From: Stappia indica
Lineage (GTDB): Bacteria > Pseudomonadota > Alphaproteobacteria > Rhizobiales > Stappiaceae
Length of the DNA stretch: 64,000 nucleotides
Assembly: GCF_009789575.1 (NCBI RefSeq)
Contig: NZ_CP046908.1
Span: forward strand, 3,129,001 to 3,193,000
Reading direction: 5' to 3'
Positions 8,157 to 17,166 of the stretch are shown piece by piece. The translations under genes and the position numbers were made by a program. The notes beneath the pieces are model-generated. The model was not told the origin of the DNA and ran no database searches. It worked only from the letters and a program-made list of their open reading frames with translations. Each line of letters starts with the position of its first letter. Within the stretch, counting starts at the first letter, position 1.

Positions 8157-8945
8157 ATGACCGTGAACAAGACCTCCCTGCCGCTTTCGGCCAATCTCGG
8201 CTTCTTGTGGACCGATCTTGCGCTGCCGCAAGCGGTGCATGCGGCGGCGGCTGCCGGCTTCGGCGCGGTCGAGCTGCACTGGCCCTATGAGGTGCCGGCG
8301 GCCGAGCTTGCCGCCGCCCTCAAAGAGACCGGCCTGCCGGTGCTCGGGCTCAACACGGTGCGCGGCGACGTGGCGAAGGGCGAGTTCGGTCTCGCCGCCC
8401 TTGCCGGGCGCGAGGACGAGGCGCTCGCCGCCTTCACGCAGGCGCTCGACTATGCGGTGGCCATCGGCGCCGGCAATATCCATGTCATGGCCGGAAAGGC
8501 GGACGGGGAGGCCGCGCGCCGCACCTTCGTCGCCAACCTGCGCCGTTTCCGCGACCTCGCTGCCCCCAGGGGCGTGAGCCTGCTGCTGGAGCCGATCAAC
8601 ACCCGCGATGTGCCGGGCTACTTCCTGTCGGACTGCGAGAGCGCCGCTTCGATCATTTCGGAATGCGGCGGCGAGGGCATCCGCATCATGTATGACTGCT
8701 ACCACATGCAGATCATGCGCGGCGACCTGCTGCGCCAGGCCGAGCGCTGGATGGACTTGATCGGCCACGTCCAGTTCGCCGCCGTCCCCGACCGGGGCGA
8801 GCCGGGCCGGGGCGAGGTCGACTATGGCTGGTTGCTGCCGGCCTTGCGCGATGCCGGTTATCGGGGCCATTTCGGCGCGGAATACCGGCCACGCGGCGCG
8901 ACCGGCGAGGGTCTCGGCTGGATGAAGGCTTTCGCGGGCGCCTGA
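8157..8945 (+). CDS. otnI: 2-oxo-tetronate isomerase (hydroxypyruvate isomerase family)
   Basis: TIM-barrel isomerase of the Hyi/OtnI family, 262 aa, 6 bp after otnC. Metal-binding residues are in LLEPINTRDVPGYF (about 140-153), MYDCYHMQIM (about 180) and GHVQFAAVPDRGEP, ending with the GAEYRP segment. OtnI interconverts 2-oxo- and 3-oxo-tetronate, linking the two dehydrogenases upstream to the kinase. It is the last gene of the operon, followed by a convergent gene. Confidence 0.9.
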   Translation: MTVNKTSLPLSANLGFLWTDLALPQAVHAAAAAGFGAVELHWPYEVPAAELAAALKETGLPVLGLNTVRGDVAKGEFGLAALAGREDEALAAFTQALDYAVAIGAGNIHVMAGKADGEAARRTFVANLRRFRDLAAPRGVSLLLEPINTRDVPGYFLSDCESAASIISECGGEGIRIMYDCYHMQIMRGDLLRQAERWMDLIGHVQFAAVPDRGEPGRGEVDYGWLLPALRDAGYRGHFGAEYRPRGATGEGLGWMKAFAGA

Positions 8946-8958
8946 GGCCCCGCGCCGC

Positions 8959-9798
8959 TCAGCCGAGCTCCAGCGTCGTCGTCGCAAGCACGCGGGACGC
9001 ATCGCCCGCCGGTACGCCGTTGCGGTACATGCGCGCGGTGGCGAACCCTTGCGTGAAGCCGGCCTGCTCCAGCCACTCACCGAAGCCGTGCCCCGTATCG
9101 GGCACGTCGAGATGCAGCTCCTCGCCGCCCGTTGCCTCACCGAGTGCGGCAAGGAGCGCAGTTCCATCCGCCAATGTGTCCGCAAAGAGCGGGCCGATCT
9201 TCCAGCCCTGAAGGCATTTTCGCGCGGTGCCGTAGCCGACGATGCGTTCGCCCCTGACCGCCATGCGCGTGATGCGTGGGCCGGAAACCCAGGCGGAGAG
9301 GAAAGCCTCGCGCGGGGCCGGGAAGACTGCCGCATCATAGGCGGCAAGGCCGGCGTCGCCGGGATCGGCCGGGACGATGCGGGTGCCGGCCGACGGAGCC
9401 GCCTCCGGCGCGTGCCCCGAAAAGCGCAAGGTGCGATAGGCGACGGCAAAGCCCATGCGGCGGTAATTGTCTTCCTGCGCCGGCACGCCGTCGAGGCCGA
9501 TGCAGCGCTCGCCGAGCCTTGCCATGCCGGCATCCCAGACCTGGCGCCCCAGCCCCTTGCCGCGCAGATCCGGCCGGCAGATGTAGAGCCCGACGAAGCC
9601 GAAGTGCGGCCCATAGGCAACGGCGGAAATCCCTGCCGCCATTTCGGTGCCGAGGAAGAGCCCGAGAAAGCCGCCGGGATCGGCGGCATGGAAGGCCGGG
9701 GCGTCGTCGAGGCCGGGATTCCAGCCCTCGCTGGCGGCCCAGTCGATCAGCTGGGGAAGCTCGCCGGGGGCAAGCGCGCGCAGTGTCGGTTCGGTCAT
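8959..9798 (-). CDS. GNAT-family N-acetyltransferase
   Basis: Two-part acetyltransferase, 279 aa. The N-terminal half (about 1-140) is a GNAT fold with GFVGLYICRPDLRGKGLGRQVWDAG; the R/Q-x-x-G-x-G/A acetyl-CoA loop is R-G-K-G-L-G. The C-terminal half resembles the YobR-type second domain seen in similar proteins (IGPLFADTLADGTALLAAL). The start overlaps the racemase stop by 4 bp, so the two are co-transcribed on the minus strand. Substrate unknown; an amino-acid derivative handled by the racemase/transporter cluster is possible. Confidence 0.88.
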   Translation of the reverse strand: MTEPTLRALAPGELPQLIDWAASEGWNPGLDDAPAFHAADPGGFLGLFLGTEMAAGISAVAYGPHFGFVGLYICRPDLRGKGLGRQVWDAGMARLGERCIGLDGVPAQEDNYRRMGFAVAYRTLRFSGHAPEAAPSAGTRIVPADPGDAGLAAYDAAVFPAPREAFLSAWVSGPRITRMAVRGERIVGYGTARKCLQGWKIGPLFADTLADGTALLAALGEATGGEELHLDVPDTGHGFGEWLEQAGFTQGFATARMYRNGVPAGDASRVLATTTLELG

Positions 9799-10541
9799 TC
9801 GGTCCCTGCCGGCATCGGAGCGAAGGAGGCCATCGCGCCGCTGTAGCGCTTGGGCGAGGGGGCAGCATAGGCGCCGCGCTTGGAGGTGAACAGTCCCAGC
9901 GCTGCCAGCGCCTCCGCCTGTTTGACCGCGGCGCTCACCCCGTCGATCACCGGCACGCCGAATTCGTCCGAGAGCTGCCGGGCAAGGTCCGCCATGCCGG
10001 CGCAGCCGAGCACGATCGCCTCCGCGTGGTCGCAGGTCAGCGCCGCGCGGATCTCAGCTCGCAGCAGTTCGCCGGATCCGGAGGCCGGGTCCTCCAGCGA
10101 CAGCACGGACATGCCGGCCGCCCGCACCCTCGCCCGGCCCGTCATGCCGTAGCGCGCGACCAGATCCTCGACCGGCACGCGCGCGGCCTCCGCCGTCGTC
10201 ACCACGGTGAAGCGGCGGGCAACGAAGGCGGCAAGCGACAGCGCCGCCTCGCAGATGCCGAGCACCGGGATGCGCGCCATCGCCCGTGCCGCGTCCAGCC
10301 CGGTATCGTCGAAACAGGCGATCACCGCCGCTCTCGCGCCGGCCCGCTCGCCCTCGCGAATTTCGGCGAGCAACCCCGGCACGGAGAGCGCCTCGTCGTA
10401 ATAGCCCTCGATGGAGGCGGGCCCGGCCTGCGAGGTGGCGGCGACGATCCGCGTACCGGGCGCTGCGACGGCCGTTGCTGCGGCCTCGATGGTGCGGGTC
10501 ATCGAGGCCGTGCTGTTCGGGTTGACGATCAGGAGGTCCAT
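9795..10541 (-). CDS. Aspartate/glutamate racemase-family protein (hydantoin racemase-like)
   Basis: Asp/Glu/hydantoin racemase superfamily, 248 aa. The N-terminus MDLLIVNPNSTASMT is characteristic of HyuE and allantoin racemases. The two catalytic cysteines are visible in VIACFDDTGLDAAR (about Cys 76) and IVLGCAGMADLARQL (about Cys 180). It follows the ABC permease gene on the minus strand and precedes the GNAT gene. Likely racemises an imported cyclic amide or amino acid. Exact substrate not determinable. Confidence 0.9.
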   Translation of the reverse strand: MDLLIVNPNSTASMTRTIEAAATAVAAPGTRIVAATSQAGPASIEGYYDEALSVPGLLAEIREGERAGARAAVIACFDDTGLDAARAMARIPVLGICEAALSLAAFVARRFTVVTTAEAARVPVEDLVARYGMTGRARVRAAGMSVLSLEDPASGSGELLRAEIRAALTCDHAEAIVLGCAGMADLARQLSDEFGVPVIDGVSAAVKQAEALAALGLFTSKRGAYAAPSPKRYSGAMASFAPMPAGTE

Positions 10542-10554
10542 TGTCTGCCGTCCG

Positions 10555-11382
10555 TCACGCGGTGCCCTGGCCGCGGGCGCGGCGGCGGCCGAGCCAGAGG
10601 ATGGCGCCCAGCGTTGCCACGATCACGAGGAAGGAGAACAGTGTCGTCACCGTGCCGAGCGCGTAGAGCACCGGCGTCGTGACATTGGTGGTCATGCCGT
10701 AGATCTCCAGCGGCAGGGTGTTGTAGGTGCCCGAGGTCATCAGCGAGCGCGCGAACTCGTCATAGGACAGGGTGAAGCCGAACAGGCCGACGCCGACCAG
10801 CATCGGCGCGATCATCGGCAGCAGCACATGCAGGAAGGTCTGCCAGGCGCTGGCGCCAAGGTCCCGGGCCGCCTCCTCGTAGGCAGGCGAGAAGCGGTTG
10901 AACACGGCGAACATGATCAGCACGCCGAAGGGCAGCGTCCAGGTCAGGTGCGCGCCGAAGGCGGAGCTGTACCAGGCCGGCCGCAGGCCCACCTGCTGGA
11001 ACATCACGCCGATGCCGAGCGAGACGATGATCGAGGGCACCACGAGGCTGGCGACCGAGAGATAGAACAGCGGCGTCGCGCCGAGGAAGCGGCGGCGGAA
11101 GGCGAGCCCCGCCAGCAGCGACACCACGACGGTGACCAGCATGACGCCGATGCCCAGCGTCAGCGAGCGGCGGAAGCTGCCGCCGAAATCGCCGACCGCC
11201 TGGCGCTCCGTCAGGTTGCGGAACCAGTGCAGCGAGGTGCCGTTGAGCGGGAAGGTCAGCCCGCCGTCCGGTCCCTGGAAGGACAGGATGACGATGGCCG
11301 ACAGCGGCCCATAGAGGAACACCACGAACAGCGCGAAGAACAGCGCCAGGATCCAGAACTCGAGGCCGCGGGTCTCGCTCAT
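10555..11382 (-). CDS. ABC transporter permease (PotC type)
   Basis: Inner-membrane permease, 275 aa from the ATG at 11382, chosen because AAGGAGC lies just upstream; a longer frame begins inside the preceding gene. About six membrane helices and the EAA loop YEEAARDLGASAWQTFLHVLLP (about 175-195), which contacts the ATPase. It starts 1 bp before the preceding permease stop. Forms a heterodimer with the PotB-type permease upstream. Confidence 0.93.
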   Translation of the reverse strand: MSETRGLEFWILALFFALFVVFLYGPLSAIVILSFQGPDGGLTFPLNGTSLHWFRNLTERQAVGDFGGSFRRSLTLGIGVMLVTVVVSLLAGLAFRRRFLGATPLFYLSVASLVVPSIIVSLGIGVMFQQVGLRPAWYSSAFGAHLTWTLPFGVLIMFAVFNRFSPAYEEAARDLGASAWQTFLHVLLPMIAPMLVGVGLFGFTLSYDEFARSLMTSGTYNTLPLEIYGMTTNVTTPVLYALGTVTTLFSFLVIVATLGAILWLGRRRARGQGTA

Positions 11383-11383
11383 C

Positions 11384-12310
11384 TCACAGCTCCTTGCGGA
11401 TGTCGACGACGCGCAGGATCGCGGCGACGAGCAGGAGGACGATGGCCAGCAGCACCACCGCATTGGCGGCGGCGGCCGGATATTGCAGCAAGGACATCTG
11501 GTTGCGCATCATCAGGGCGACCGAGGCGCTCTGCCCGCCCGACATCACCTGGACGGTGATGAAGTCGGCCATCACCAGCGTCACGACGAAGATCGTGCCG
11601 ATTGCCATGCCGGGCTTGGCCAGCGGCAGGATCACGTTGGTCAAAACCTGGAAGCTGGAGGCGCCGGCATCGCGTGCCGCCTCCACCAGGGCGCGGTCGA
11701 TGCGCATCAAGGTGTTGAAGATCGGCGTCACCATGAACAGCGTGTAGAGATGCACCATGGCCAGCACCACGGCGAAGTCGGAATAGAGCAGCCATTCGAT
11801 CGGGGCCGGCACGATGCCGAGGTCGACGAGCGCCGTGTTGACCAGCCCGTTGCGCCCCAGCACCGGGATCCACGAGATCATGCGGATGATGTTGGAGGTC
11901 AGGAACGGCACCGTGCAGACCAGGAACAGCACCATCTGCATGGTCTGGCTGCGCACGTGGAAGGCGAGGAAATAGGCGACCCAGAAGCCGATGACGAGGG
12001 TCAGGACCCAGACGATCGCGGCATATTTGAGCGTGTTGAGATAGATCCGCCAGGTCACCGCCGAACCCAGCGTCTCGATGTAGTTGGTCAGCACGAAGTC
12101 GGGATAGAGCCGCGCGAAGTCGTAATCCCAGAAGCTCACCGCGACGATCATCGCCAGCGGCGCCAGCAGGAAGGCGCCGAGGATCAGCGCCAGCGGGGCC
12201 GCCTGCAGATAGGCGGCGGCAGCCGTGCCGATGCGGGCAAGACGGCGGGCGGGCGGCGTTCCGTCCGGCGCGGCCTCGTGTGCGGCAGGCGGATTGGCGG
12301 CGGCGGTCAT
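11384..12310 (-). CDS. ABC transporter permease (PotB type)
   Basis: Inner-membrane permease, 308 aa, with a cytoplasmic proline/alanine-rich N-terminus (about 1-30) then six helices. The EAA loop reads LVEAARDAGASSFQVLTNVILPLA. WISPWIPVL-like helices and the SNIIRMISWIPVLG segment match the PotB/opine permease group. Located between the solute-binding gene and the PotC-type permease on the minus strand. Confidence 0.93.
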   Translation of the reverse strand: MTAAANPPAAHEAAPDGTPPARRLARIGTAAAAYLQAAPLALILGAFLLAPLAMIVAVSFWDYDFARLYPDFVLTNYIETLGSAVTWRIYLNTLKYAAIVWVLTLVIGFWVAYFLAFHVRSQTMQMVLFLVCTVPFLTSNIIRMISWIPVLGRNGLVNTALVDLGIVPAPIEWLLYSDFAVVLAMVHLYTLFMVTPIFNTLMRIDRALVEAARDAGASSFQVLTNVILPLAKPGMAIGTIFVVTLVMADFITVQVMSGGQSASVALMMRNQMSLLQYPAAAANAVVLLAIVLLLVAAILRVVDIRKEL

Positions 12311-12349
12311 GCCTCGGCTCCTTGCGGATCTTCAGAAAGGGGCGGGGAA

Positions 12350-12387
12350 CCGCTCTCCCGGGCGACTGGCCTTTCCCGGGAGAGCGG
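12350..12387 (-). other. Intercistronic hairpin after solute-binding gene
   Basis: A perfect 13-bp inverted repeat (12350-12362 and 12375-12387, CCGCTCTCCCGGG) with a 12-nt loop lies between the binding-protein stop and the permease start. No U-run follows. Placement is the same as the hairpin after the first TRAP dctP, consistent with mRNA stabilisation of the receptor transcript. Confidence 0.6.
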
Positions 12388-12398
12388 AGCGGCGCGCG

Positions 12399-13703
12399 TC
12401 AGGCGGCGATGAACTCGTTCCAGCGGCGGACCATGTAGCGGTCCTCGTCCATCACCGAGTTCCAGCAGGCGACCTTGCCCATGCGCTCAGTGAAGGAGCC
12501 GCCGTCGCGCACGGCGCCGGCCTTTTCCATCACCTTGCCGTCCGGCGACAGGATGTCGCCCGCCGCCGGCTTGCCCTCGACCCAGAAGCCCCACTCGTCC
12601 TCGGACATGTGCTGCTTCGCCGTCTCCATGGCGGCGGAGTAGTAGCCCTGGCGGTTGAGATAGGCGCCGACCCAGCCGGACAGGTACCAGTCGATATACT
12701 CGTACGCCGCGTCGAGCTTGGCGCCGGAAAGATGCTTGGCAAGGCCGATGCCGCCGCCCCAGGCGCGGTAGCCTTCCTTGAGCGGCTGGTAGACGCAAGG
12801 GATGCCGCGCGAACGCACGGCGGCGACCGCCGGCGACCACATCGACTGGATCACCACCTCGCCCGAGGCCATCAGGTTGACGCTCTCGTCGAAGGACTTC
12901 CAGAAGGCGCGGAACTGGCCGTCCTTCTTGGCCTTGATGAGGAAATCGATGGTCTTGTCGATCTCCTCCTGGGTCATGTTGCCCTTGTCGGCATATTCGA
13001 TCTCGCCCAACGCCTCCATGATCATGGCTGCGTCCATGATGCCGATGGAAGGGATGTTGAGGATCGAGGTCTTGCCCTTGAAGGCCGGGTCCATGATGTC
13101 GGCCCAGCTGGTGATCTCGCGGCCGACCAGATCCGGGCGGATGCCCAGCGTGTCGGCGTTGTAGATCGTCGGCACCATGGTCAGCCAGTCGGTCGGGGCG
13201 CTGGCGAAGGTGGTGGAGTCCTTGCCGTCGACGAAGCCGACCGTGTGCGGTGCCGTGCCTTGCGCGATGACGCTGTCCGGGGCCAGCTTGCCGTCGATGA
13301 ACAGCGGCACGATCTTGTCGTAATACTTCAGCCGCGAGACCTCCATCGGCTGCATGACGCCGGCCGGGAACACCTTCTTGGCGATCCAGTACTCGATATC
13401 GGCAATGTCGTAGCTGTCCGGCTGGGTGACGGCGCGCTGGGCGGCGGCGTCGGAATCGGTCGCCGTCATTTCCAGCGTGATGCCGAGGTCTTCCTTGCAC
13501 TTCTCGGCGATGGCGTTGAGGTTCGACACGCCGGTGCCGAACTGGCGCAGGGTGATCGGGTTCTGCGCCCAGATGGTCGGAAAGCCGGTGATGGCCCCGC
13601 TGCCGGCGGCAAGGCCTGCGGCGGCCGCGCCGGACTTCAGCAGCGTGCGGCGGGAGAGCCCGCCGGTTCCGGCGGCGGTCTTGCTGGTCGGTGTCGTCGT
13701 CAT
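12399..13703 (-). CDS. ABC transporter solute-binding protein (PotD-like), Tat-exported
   Basis: Extracellular solute-binding family 1 protein, 434 aa from the ATG at 13703. Residues about 15-45 hold a twin-arginine signal (S-R-R-T-L-L-K followed by an Ala/Gly-rich core), so it is exported folded. The mature domain contains IEYWIAKKVFPAGVMQP and DPAFKGKTSILN, typical of polyamine/opine-type receptors. GAGGGG precedes the start. Works with the adjacent permeases and ATPase. Substrate not determinable; the neighbouring racemase suggests an amino-acid-like compound. Confidence 0.9.
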   Translation of the reverse strand: MTTTPTSKTAAGTGGLSRRTLLKSGAAAAGLAAGSGAITGFPTIWAQNPITLRQFGTGVSNLNAIAEKCKEDLGITLEMTATDSDAAAQRAVTQPDSYDIADIEYWIAKKVFPAGVMQPMEVSRLKYYDKIVPLFIDGKLAPDSVIAQGTAPHTVGFVDGKDSTTFASAPTDWLTMVPTIYNADTLGIRPDLVGREITSWADIMDPAFKGKTSILNIPSIGIMDAAMIMEALGEIEYADKGNMTQEEIDKTIDFLIKAKKDGQFRAFWKSFDESVNLMASGEVVIQSMWSPAVAAVRSRGIPCVYQPLKEGYRAWGGGIGLAKHLSGAKLDAAYEYIDWYLSGWVGAYLNRQGYYSAAMETAKQHMSEDEWGFWVEGKPAAGDILSPDGKVMEKAGAVRDGGSFTERMGKVACWNSVMDEDRYMVRRWNEFIAA

Positions 13704-13741
13704 TTCAGTTCCCCTCTCTTGTGATGGTCGGCCTTGGTTTT

Positions 13742-14830
13742 TCAGGAAGCGAGACGGCCGAGGACGATCGCGTCCTCCCGGTCCCACGCGAGCGGCGCCG
13801 CATCGCCGACCTTCACGGGCGCGGCGAAGAAGTCGGTGTCGCTGACGATTGCTGTGAAGTCGTCCACCCCGGCTCCGGCGACGGTGAGCTTCACCGACGA
13901 GCCGCGATACTCGATGTTCTCGACGACGCCGGTGAAGCCGAGGCCGGGCGCGGAGGCCGGCCCGATCCGCACCCGGTCGGTGCGCACGGCGATGTCGATG
14001 GGCGCGTCCGCGTCCTGCGGGGTGCCGATGGCGGAAAACAGCCCGCCGCCGGCCGGGGCGATGCTGACCCCGCGCTCGTCGTGGTCCGCAAGGCGCCCGG
14101 AGATCACGTTGTGGTCGCCCATGAAGCGCGCGACGAAGGCGGTGGCGGGCCGCTCGAACACCTCGCGCGGCGCCGCCGCCTGCTCGATCCGCCCGGCATT
14201 CATCACCACGATCACGTCGGCGAGCGCCATCGCCTCTTCCTGGGAGTGGGTGACATGCACGAAGGTGATGCCGAGCGAGGCCTGCAGCCGCTTCAACTCG
14301 GCGCGCATCTTCACCTTCAGGAACGGGTCGAGCGCCGACAGCGGCTCGTCGAGCAGCAGGGCCTGCGGATCGGTGATCAAGGCGCGGGCGAGCGCCACGC
14401 GCTGCTGCTGGCCGCCGGACAGCTGCGCCGGCCGGCGCGCGGCATAGGGCTCCATATGCACCAGCTGCAGCATGTCCAGAGCCCGGCGCCGCCGTTCTTC
14501 TCTGGCCACGCCCTTCATCTTCAGGCTGAAGGCGACATTGTCGGTGACGTCGAGATGCGGAAACAGCGCGTAGGACTGGAACATCATCGAGGTGCCGCGC
14601 CGCGCCGGCGGCAGGTCGGTCACCACCTGGTTGCCGAGCCGCACATCGCCTCCCGAGATGCTTTCGTGGCCGGCGATCATCCGCAGCGTCGTGCTCTTGC
14701 CGCAGCCCGACGGTCCCAGCAGGCAGCAATAGCTCCCGGCCGGGATCTTCAGGCTGATCGCATGCACGGCCGTGGTCGACCCGTAGACCTTGGTGACGGA
14801 GGCAATGTCGATGGCGGCAGCCTTGCTCAT
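13742..14830 (-). CDS. ABC transporter ATP-binding protein (PotA/FbpC type)
   Basis: ATPase subunit, 362 aa from the ATG at 14830. Walker A is GPSGCGKST (about 40-48), Q-loop MMFQSYALFPH, signature LSGGQQQR (about 137-144), Walker B ALLLDEP with the D-loop LSALD, and switch His in FVHVTHSQ. The C-terminal 110 residues form a TOBE domain. First gene of the ABC operon; divergent from the GntR gene at 15089. Confidence 0.95.
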   Translation of the reverse strand: MSKAAAIDIASVTKVYGSTTAVHAISLKIPAGSYCCLLGPSGCGKSTTLRMIAGHESISGGDVRLGNQVVTDLPPARRGTSMMFQSYALFPHLDVTDNVAFSLKMKGVAREERRRRALDMLQLVHMEPYAARRPAQLSGGQQQRVALARALITDPQALLLDEPLSALDPFLKVKMRAELKRLQASLGITFVHVTHSQEEAMALADVIVVMNAGRIEQAAAPREVFERPATAFVARFMGDHNVISGRLADHDERGVSIAPAGGGLFSAIGTPQDADAPIDIAVRTDRVRIGPASAPGLGFTGVVENIEYRGSSVKLTVAGAGVDDFTAIVSDTDFFAAPVKVGDAAPLAWDREDAIVLGRLAS

Positions 14831-15000
14831 ATGCGTTCCCCTCTGACGTGCATGCTGCAATGCATCATGCGTGCCAGTCGCAGCGCGTGGACGCTCCGTC
14901 AGGAATCCCAAGGGGTTCGGCAAAGACCGCAGCAGCCCGCAAAAGCGGCATCGTGCTGCGCTGCACAGTTTCTGTGCGATTGTCTGCAAAGCGTGAAAAG

Positions 15001-15012
15001 ATTGTATGCAAT
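15001..15012. promoter_or_regulatory. Putative GntR/FCD operator ATTGTATGCAAT
   Basis: A palindrome-like 12-mer with ATTG/CAAT half-sites lies in the divergent region between the ABC operon and the GntR gene. FCD-type GntR operators frequently have this TTGTATNCAA form. A related AT/GC alternation with GCATGCTGCAATGCAT is found near 14850. Motif and position only. Confidence 0.5.
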
Positions 15013-15088
15013 CTATTCAGAGGATCGTGTGCGGTCCCTGTGCGCGGCGCGTGAAACGCGCTACAACGGCGACAGGGAATCATATGCC

Positions 15089-15802
15089 ATGACTGTCCAC
15101 GATCATGCCGCCGCCGGCGGCCCGCTTTCCGACGACCGTGCCGGTGCCATCCGCGACCGGCTGCGGCTGGCCATTGTCGGCCGCAAGCTGGCACCCGGTA
15201 CCAAGCTGTCGGAGGCCGAGGTCGGCGCCCTGTTCGAGGTCAGCCGCACGGTCGTGCGCGCGGCGCTGCAGATGCTGGCCTTCGAGGGGCTGGTGCGCAG
15301 CGAGCGCAATCGCGGGGCCTTCGTCGCCAATCCCTCGCCCGACGAGGCGCGGCAGATCTTCGCCTCCCGCCGCCTGATCGAGCCGGGCATCGCCCGCGAG
15401 GCCTGCGCCCGCGTCGATGCGGCCGCGCTGGAGCGCTTCGCCGCGCTGATCGCCGAGGAGGCGAGCCAGATCGCCGCTGCCGGACCGCAGGCCCGCCAGG
15501 CCGAGATCAAGGCGTCCGGCGATTTTCACCTGTTGCTGGCCGAGGTGGCGGGCAACGCCATCCTGCACCGCTTCATGGAGGAGCTGGTGGCCCGCTCCTC
15601 GCTGGTCATCGCGCTCTATGGCCGCTCGGATGCCTCCAGCTGCGCCCATGCCGAGCATCGCGGCATTCTCGACGCGCTGGCCGCGGGCGACGCGGACCGG
15701 CTTGCCCGGCTGGTCGGCGAGCACATCGACCATATCGAGGCCGACCTCGACCTTGCTCCGCAGGGCCGCGCCCCGGCGCTGAAGGATGCGCTCGGGCTCT
15801 AG
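15089..15802 (+). CDS. GntR-family transcriptional regulator with FCD domain
   Basis: 237 aa from the ATG at 15089 (an ATG five bases upstream is out of frame). Winged helix at about 15-80 with APGTKLSEAEVGALFEVSRTVVRAALQML and GLVRSERNRGAFVANPS; the FCD domain (about 90-225) has the metal-binding histidines in DFHLLLAEVAGN, CAHAEHRGILDAL and LVGEHIDHIEADL. It is divergent from the PotABCD-like operon and probably represses it in response to its substrate. Confidence 0.93.
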   Translation: MTVHDHAAAGGPLSDDRAGAIRDRLRLAIVGRKLAPGTKLSEAEVGALFEVSRTVVRAALQMLAFEGLVRSERNRGAFVANPSPDEARQIFASRRLIEPGIAREACARVDAAALERFAALIAEEASQIAAAGPQARQAEIKASGDFHLLLAEVAGNAILHRFMEELVARSSLVIALYGRSDASSCAHAEHRGILDALAAGDADRLARLVGEHIDHIEADLDLAPQGRAPALKDALGL

Positions 15803-17028
15803 GACGTCTGCTTGAGCTTCGTCTCGCGCGCCTCGGCCGCCCGCTCCGCCTCGAACATGTAATCCCGGGTGATCGGCACCGTGTCGATCCGCTTTGCCAG
15901 CTGCAACTGGAACACCATGTTGGTGCGTCGCCGGAAACCGACCTCGCACAGCGCCAGATAGAACTCCCACATCCTGAGGAAACACGCGTCGTAGATCTTC
16001 AGAACCTCGTCGCTGCGGGCCAGGAACCGCTCGCGCCAGTGGCGCAGCGTCTCCGCATAATGCAGCCGCAGGATCTCCAGATCGGTGGCATAAAGCCCGG
16101 TCTTCTCCACTTCGGTGAATACTTCCGACATCGCCGGCAGGTCGGCGCCGGGGAAAATATACTTGCGGATGAAGGGGTTGATCGGGGCCGGCACGTCCGA
16201 GTAGCCGATGGCGTGGATCAGCGCGACACCGTCCTCGGTGAGGAGTTCACGGAGCTTGGAGAAATATTCCAGGTAATGCCGCTTGCCGACATGCTCGAAC
16301 ATGCCGACCGAGACGATCCGGTCGAACGGGCCCTGCTGCTCGCGGTAGTCCCGCAAGTGGAACGAGACCTGCGCGCCCGCCGGCGAGCGGGCAGCGCGCG
16401 CGCTCGCATGGGCATACTGCTCCTCGCTCAGCGTCACGCCGGTCACCTCGGCGCCGTGCTCCTCGGCAAGATAGAGCGCCAGCCCGCCCCAGCCCGAGCC
16501 GATGTCGAGGACCTTCAGGCCCGGCCGGTCGAGCATCAGCTTGGCCGCGATATGCCGCTTCTTGTTGAGCTGCGCCTCTTCCAGCGTGTCGTCGGGCGAG
16601 CGGAAATAGGCGCAGGAATACTGCCGGTCGCTGTCGAGAAAGAGATCGTAGAGTGCCGGCGACAGGTCGTAGTGATGGGCGACGTTGCGCCGGGCTCGGC
16701 CCATCGGATTGGACTGCTTGAGTCGCGCGGTCGCCCGCTCCAGCAGCGACATCCAGGGATGGCCGGCCTCGGTGCCGTAGTTGCGGGCAAGCAGGTCCAG
16801 AAACTCGTAAAGCCGTCCATCGTCGACCGTGAGGCTGCCGTCCATATAGGCTTCGCCGATGCCGAGCACCGGGTTGCGGACCAACTGCCAGTCGGAGGCT
16901 TGCGGCGACAGGCGGACGGTTGCGACCGGCTTTGAGCCGTCGCCGAGAAGATGGCGGCGGCCGGCCCTGTCGATCACGGCAAGGCTGCCGCGGCGAAGGA
17001 TGGTACGAAGGATGCGCAGGAAGATCAT
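15799..17028 (-). CDS. cfa: Cyclopropane-fatty-acyl-phospholipid synthase family methyltransferase
   Basis: 409 aa, usual length for the family. The SAM-binding motif VLDIGSGWGGLALYL is at about 180-194, the substrate-acidic motif FDRIVSVGMFEHVGKRHY at about 245-262, and an N-terminal domain (1-130) with FLDLLARNYG. Catalyses methylene transfer from SAM to unsaturated acyl chains of membrane phospholipids. Its stop overlaps the convergent GntR stop by 4 bp. Several paralogues exist in many alphaproteobacteria, so the precise role (cyclopropanation versus related chemistry) is not certain. Confidence 0.9.
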   Translation of the reverse strand: MIFLRILRTILRRGSLAVIDRAGRRHLLGDGSKPVATVRLSPQASDWQLVRNPVLGIGEAYMDGSLTVDDGRLYEFLDLLARNYGTEAGHPWMSLLERATARLKQSNPMGRARRNVAHHYDLSPALYDLFLDSDRQYSCAYFRSPDDTLEEAQLNKKRHIAAKLMLDRPGLKVLDIGSGWGGLALYLAEEHGAEVTGVTLSEEQYAHASARAARSPAGAQVSFHLRDYREQQGPFDRIVSVGMFEHVGKRHYLEYFSKLRELLTEDGVALIHAIGYSDVPAPINPFIRKYIFPGADLPAMSEVFTEVEKTGLYATDLEILRLHYAETLRHWRERFLARSDEVLKIYDACFLRMWEFYLALCEVGFRRRTNMVFQLQLAKRIDTVPITRDYMFEAERAAEARETKLKQTS

Positions 17029-17166
17029 GGGTGGGGCTCGCGCTCATGTGGGTCCGGTCGGGCCGCCGGGGAGGCGGTCCACATGTACAGGCGAGCGGCG
17101 GGAGCACCCGCCGCAGGGCGAGCCTAACACGCTATCGTTGCAGAGCGAAAGGCGGCCTTTGACGCC

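Noticed and set aside
7209-9689. Very long minus-strand open frame opposite otnK-otnI (826 codons)
   Set aside because: It runs antisense to clearly conserved genes and its translation is arginine/alanine-rich low-complexity; typical shadow in GC-rich DNA. The same applies to long frames at 3390-5264, 27575-29941, 27751-30015, 37565-39697 and 42969-44651.
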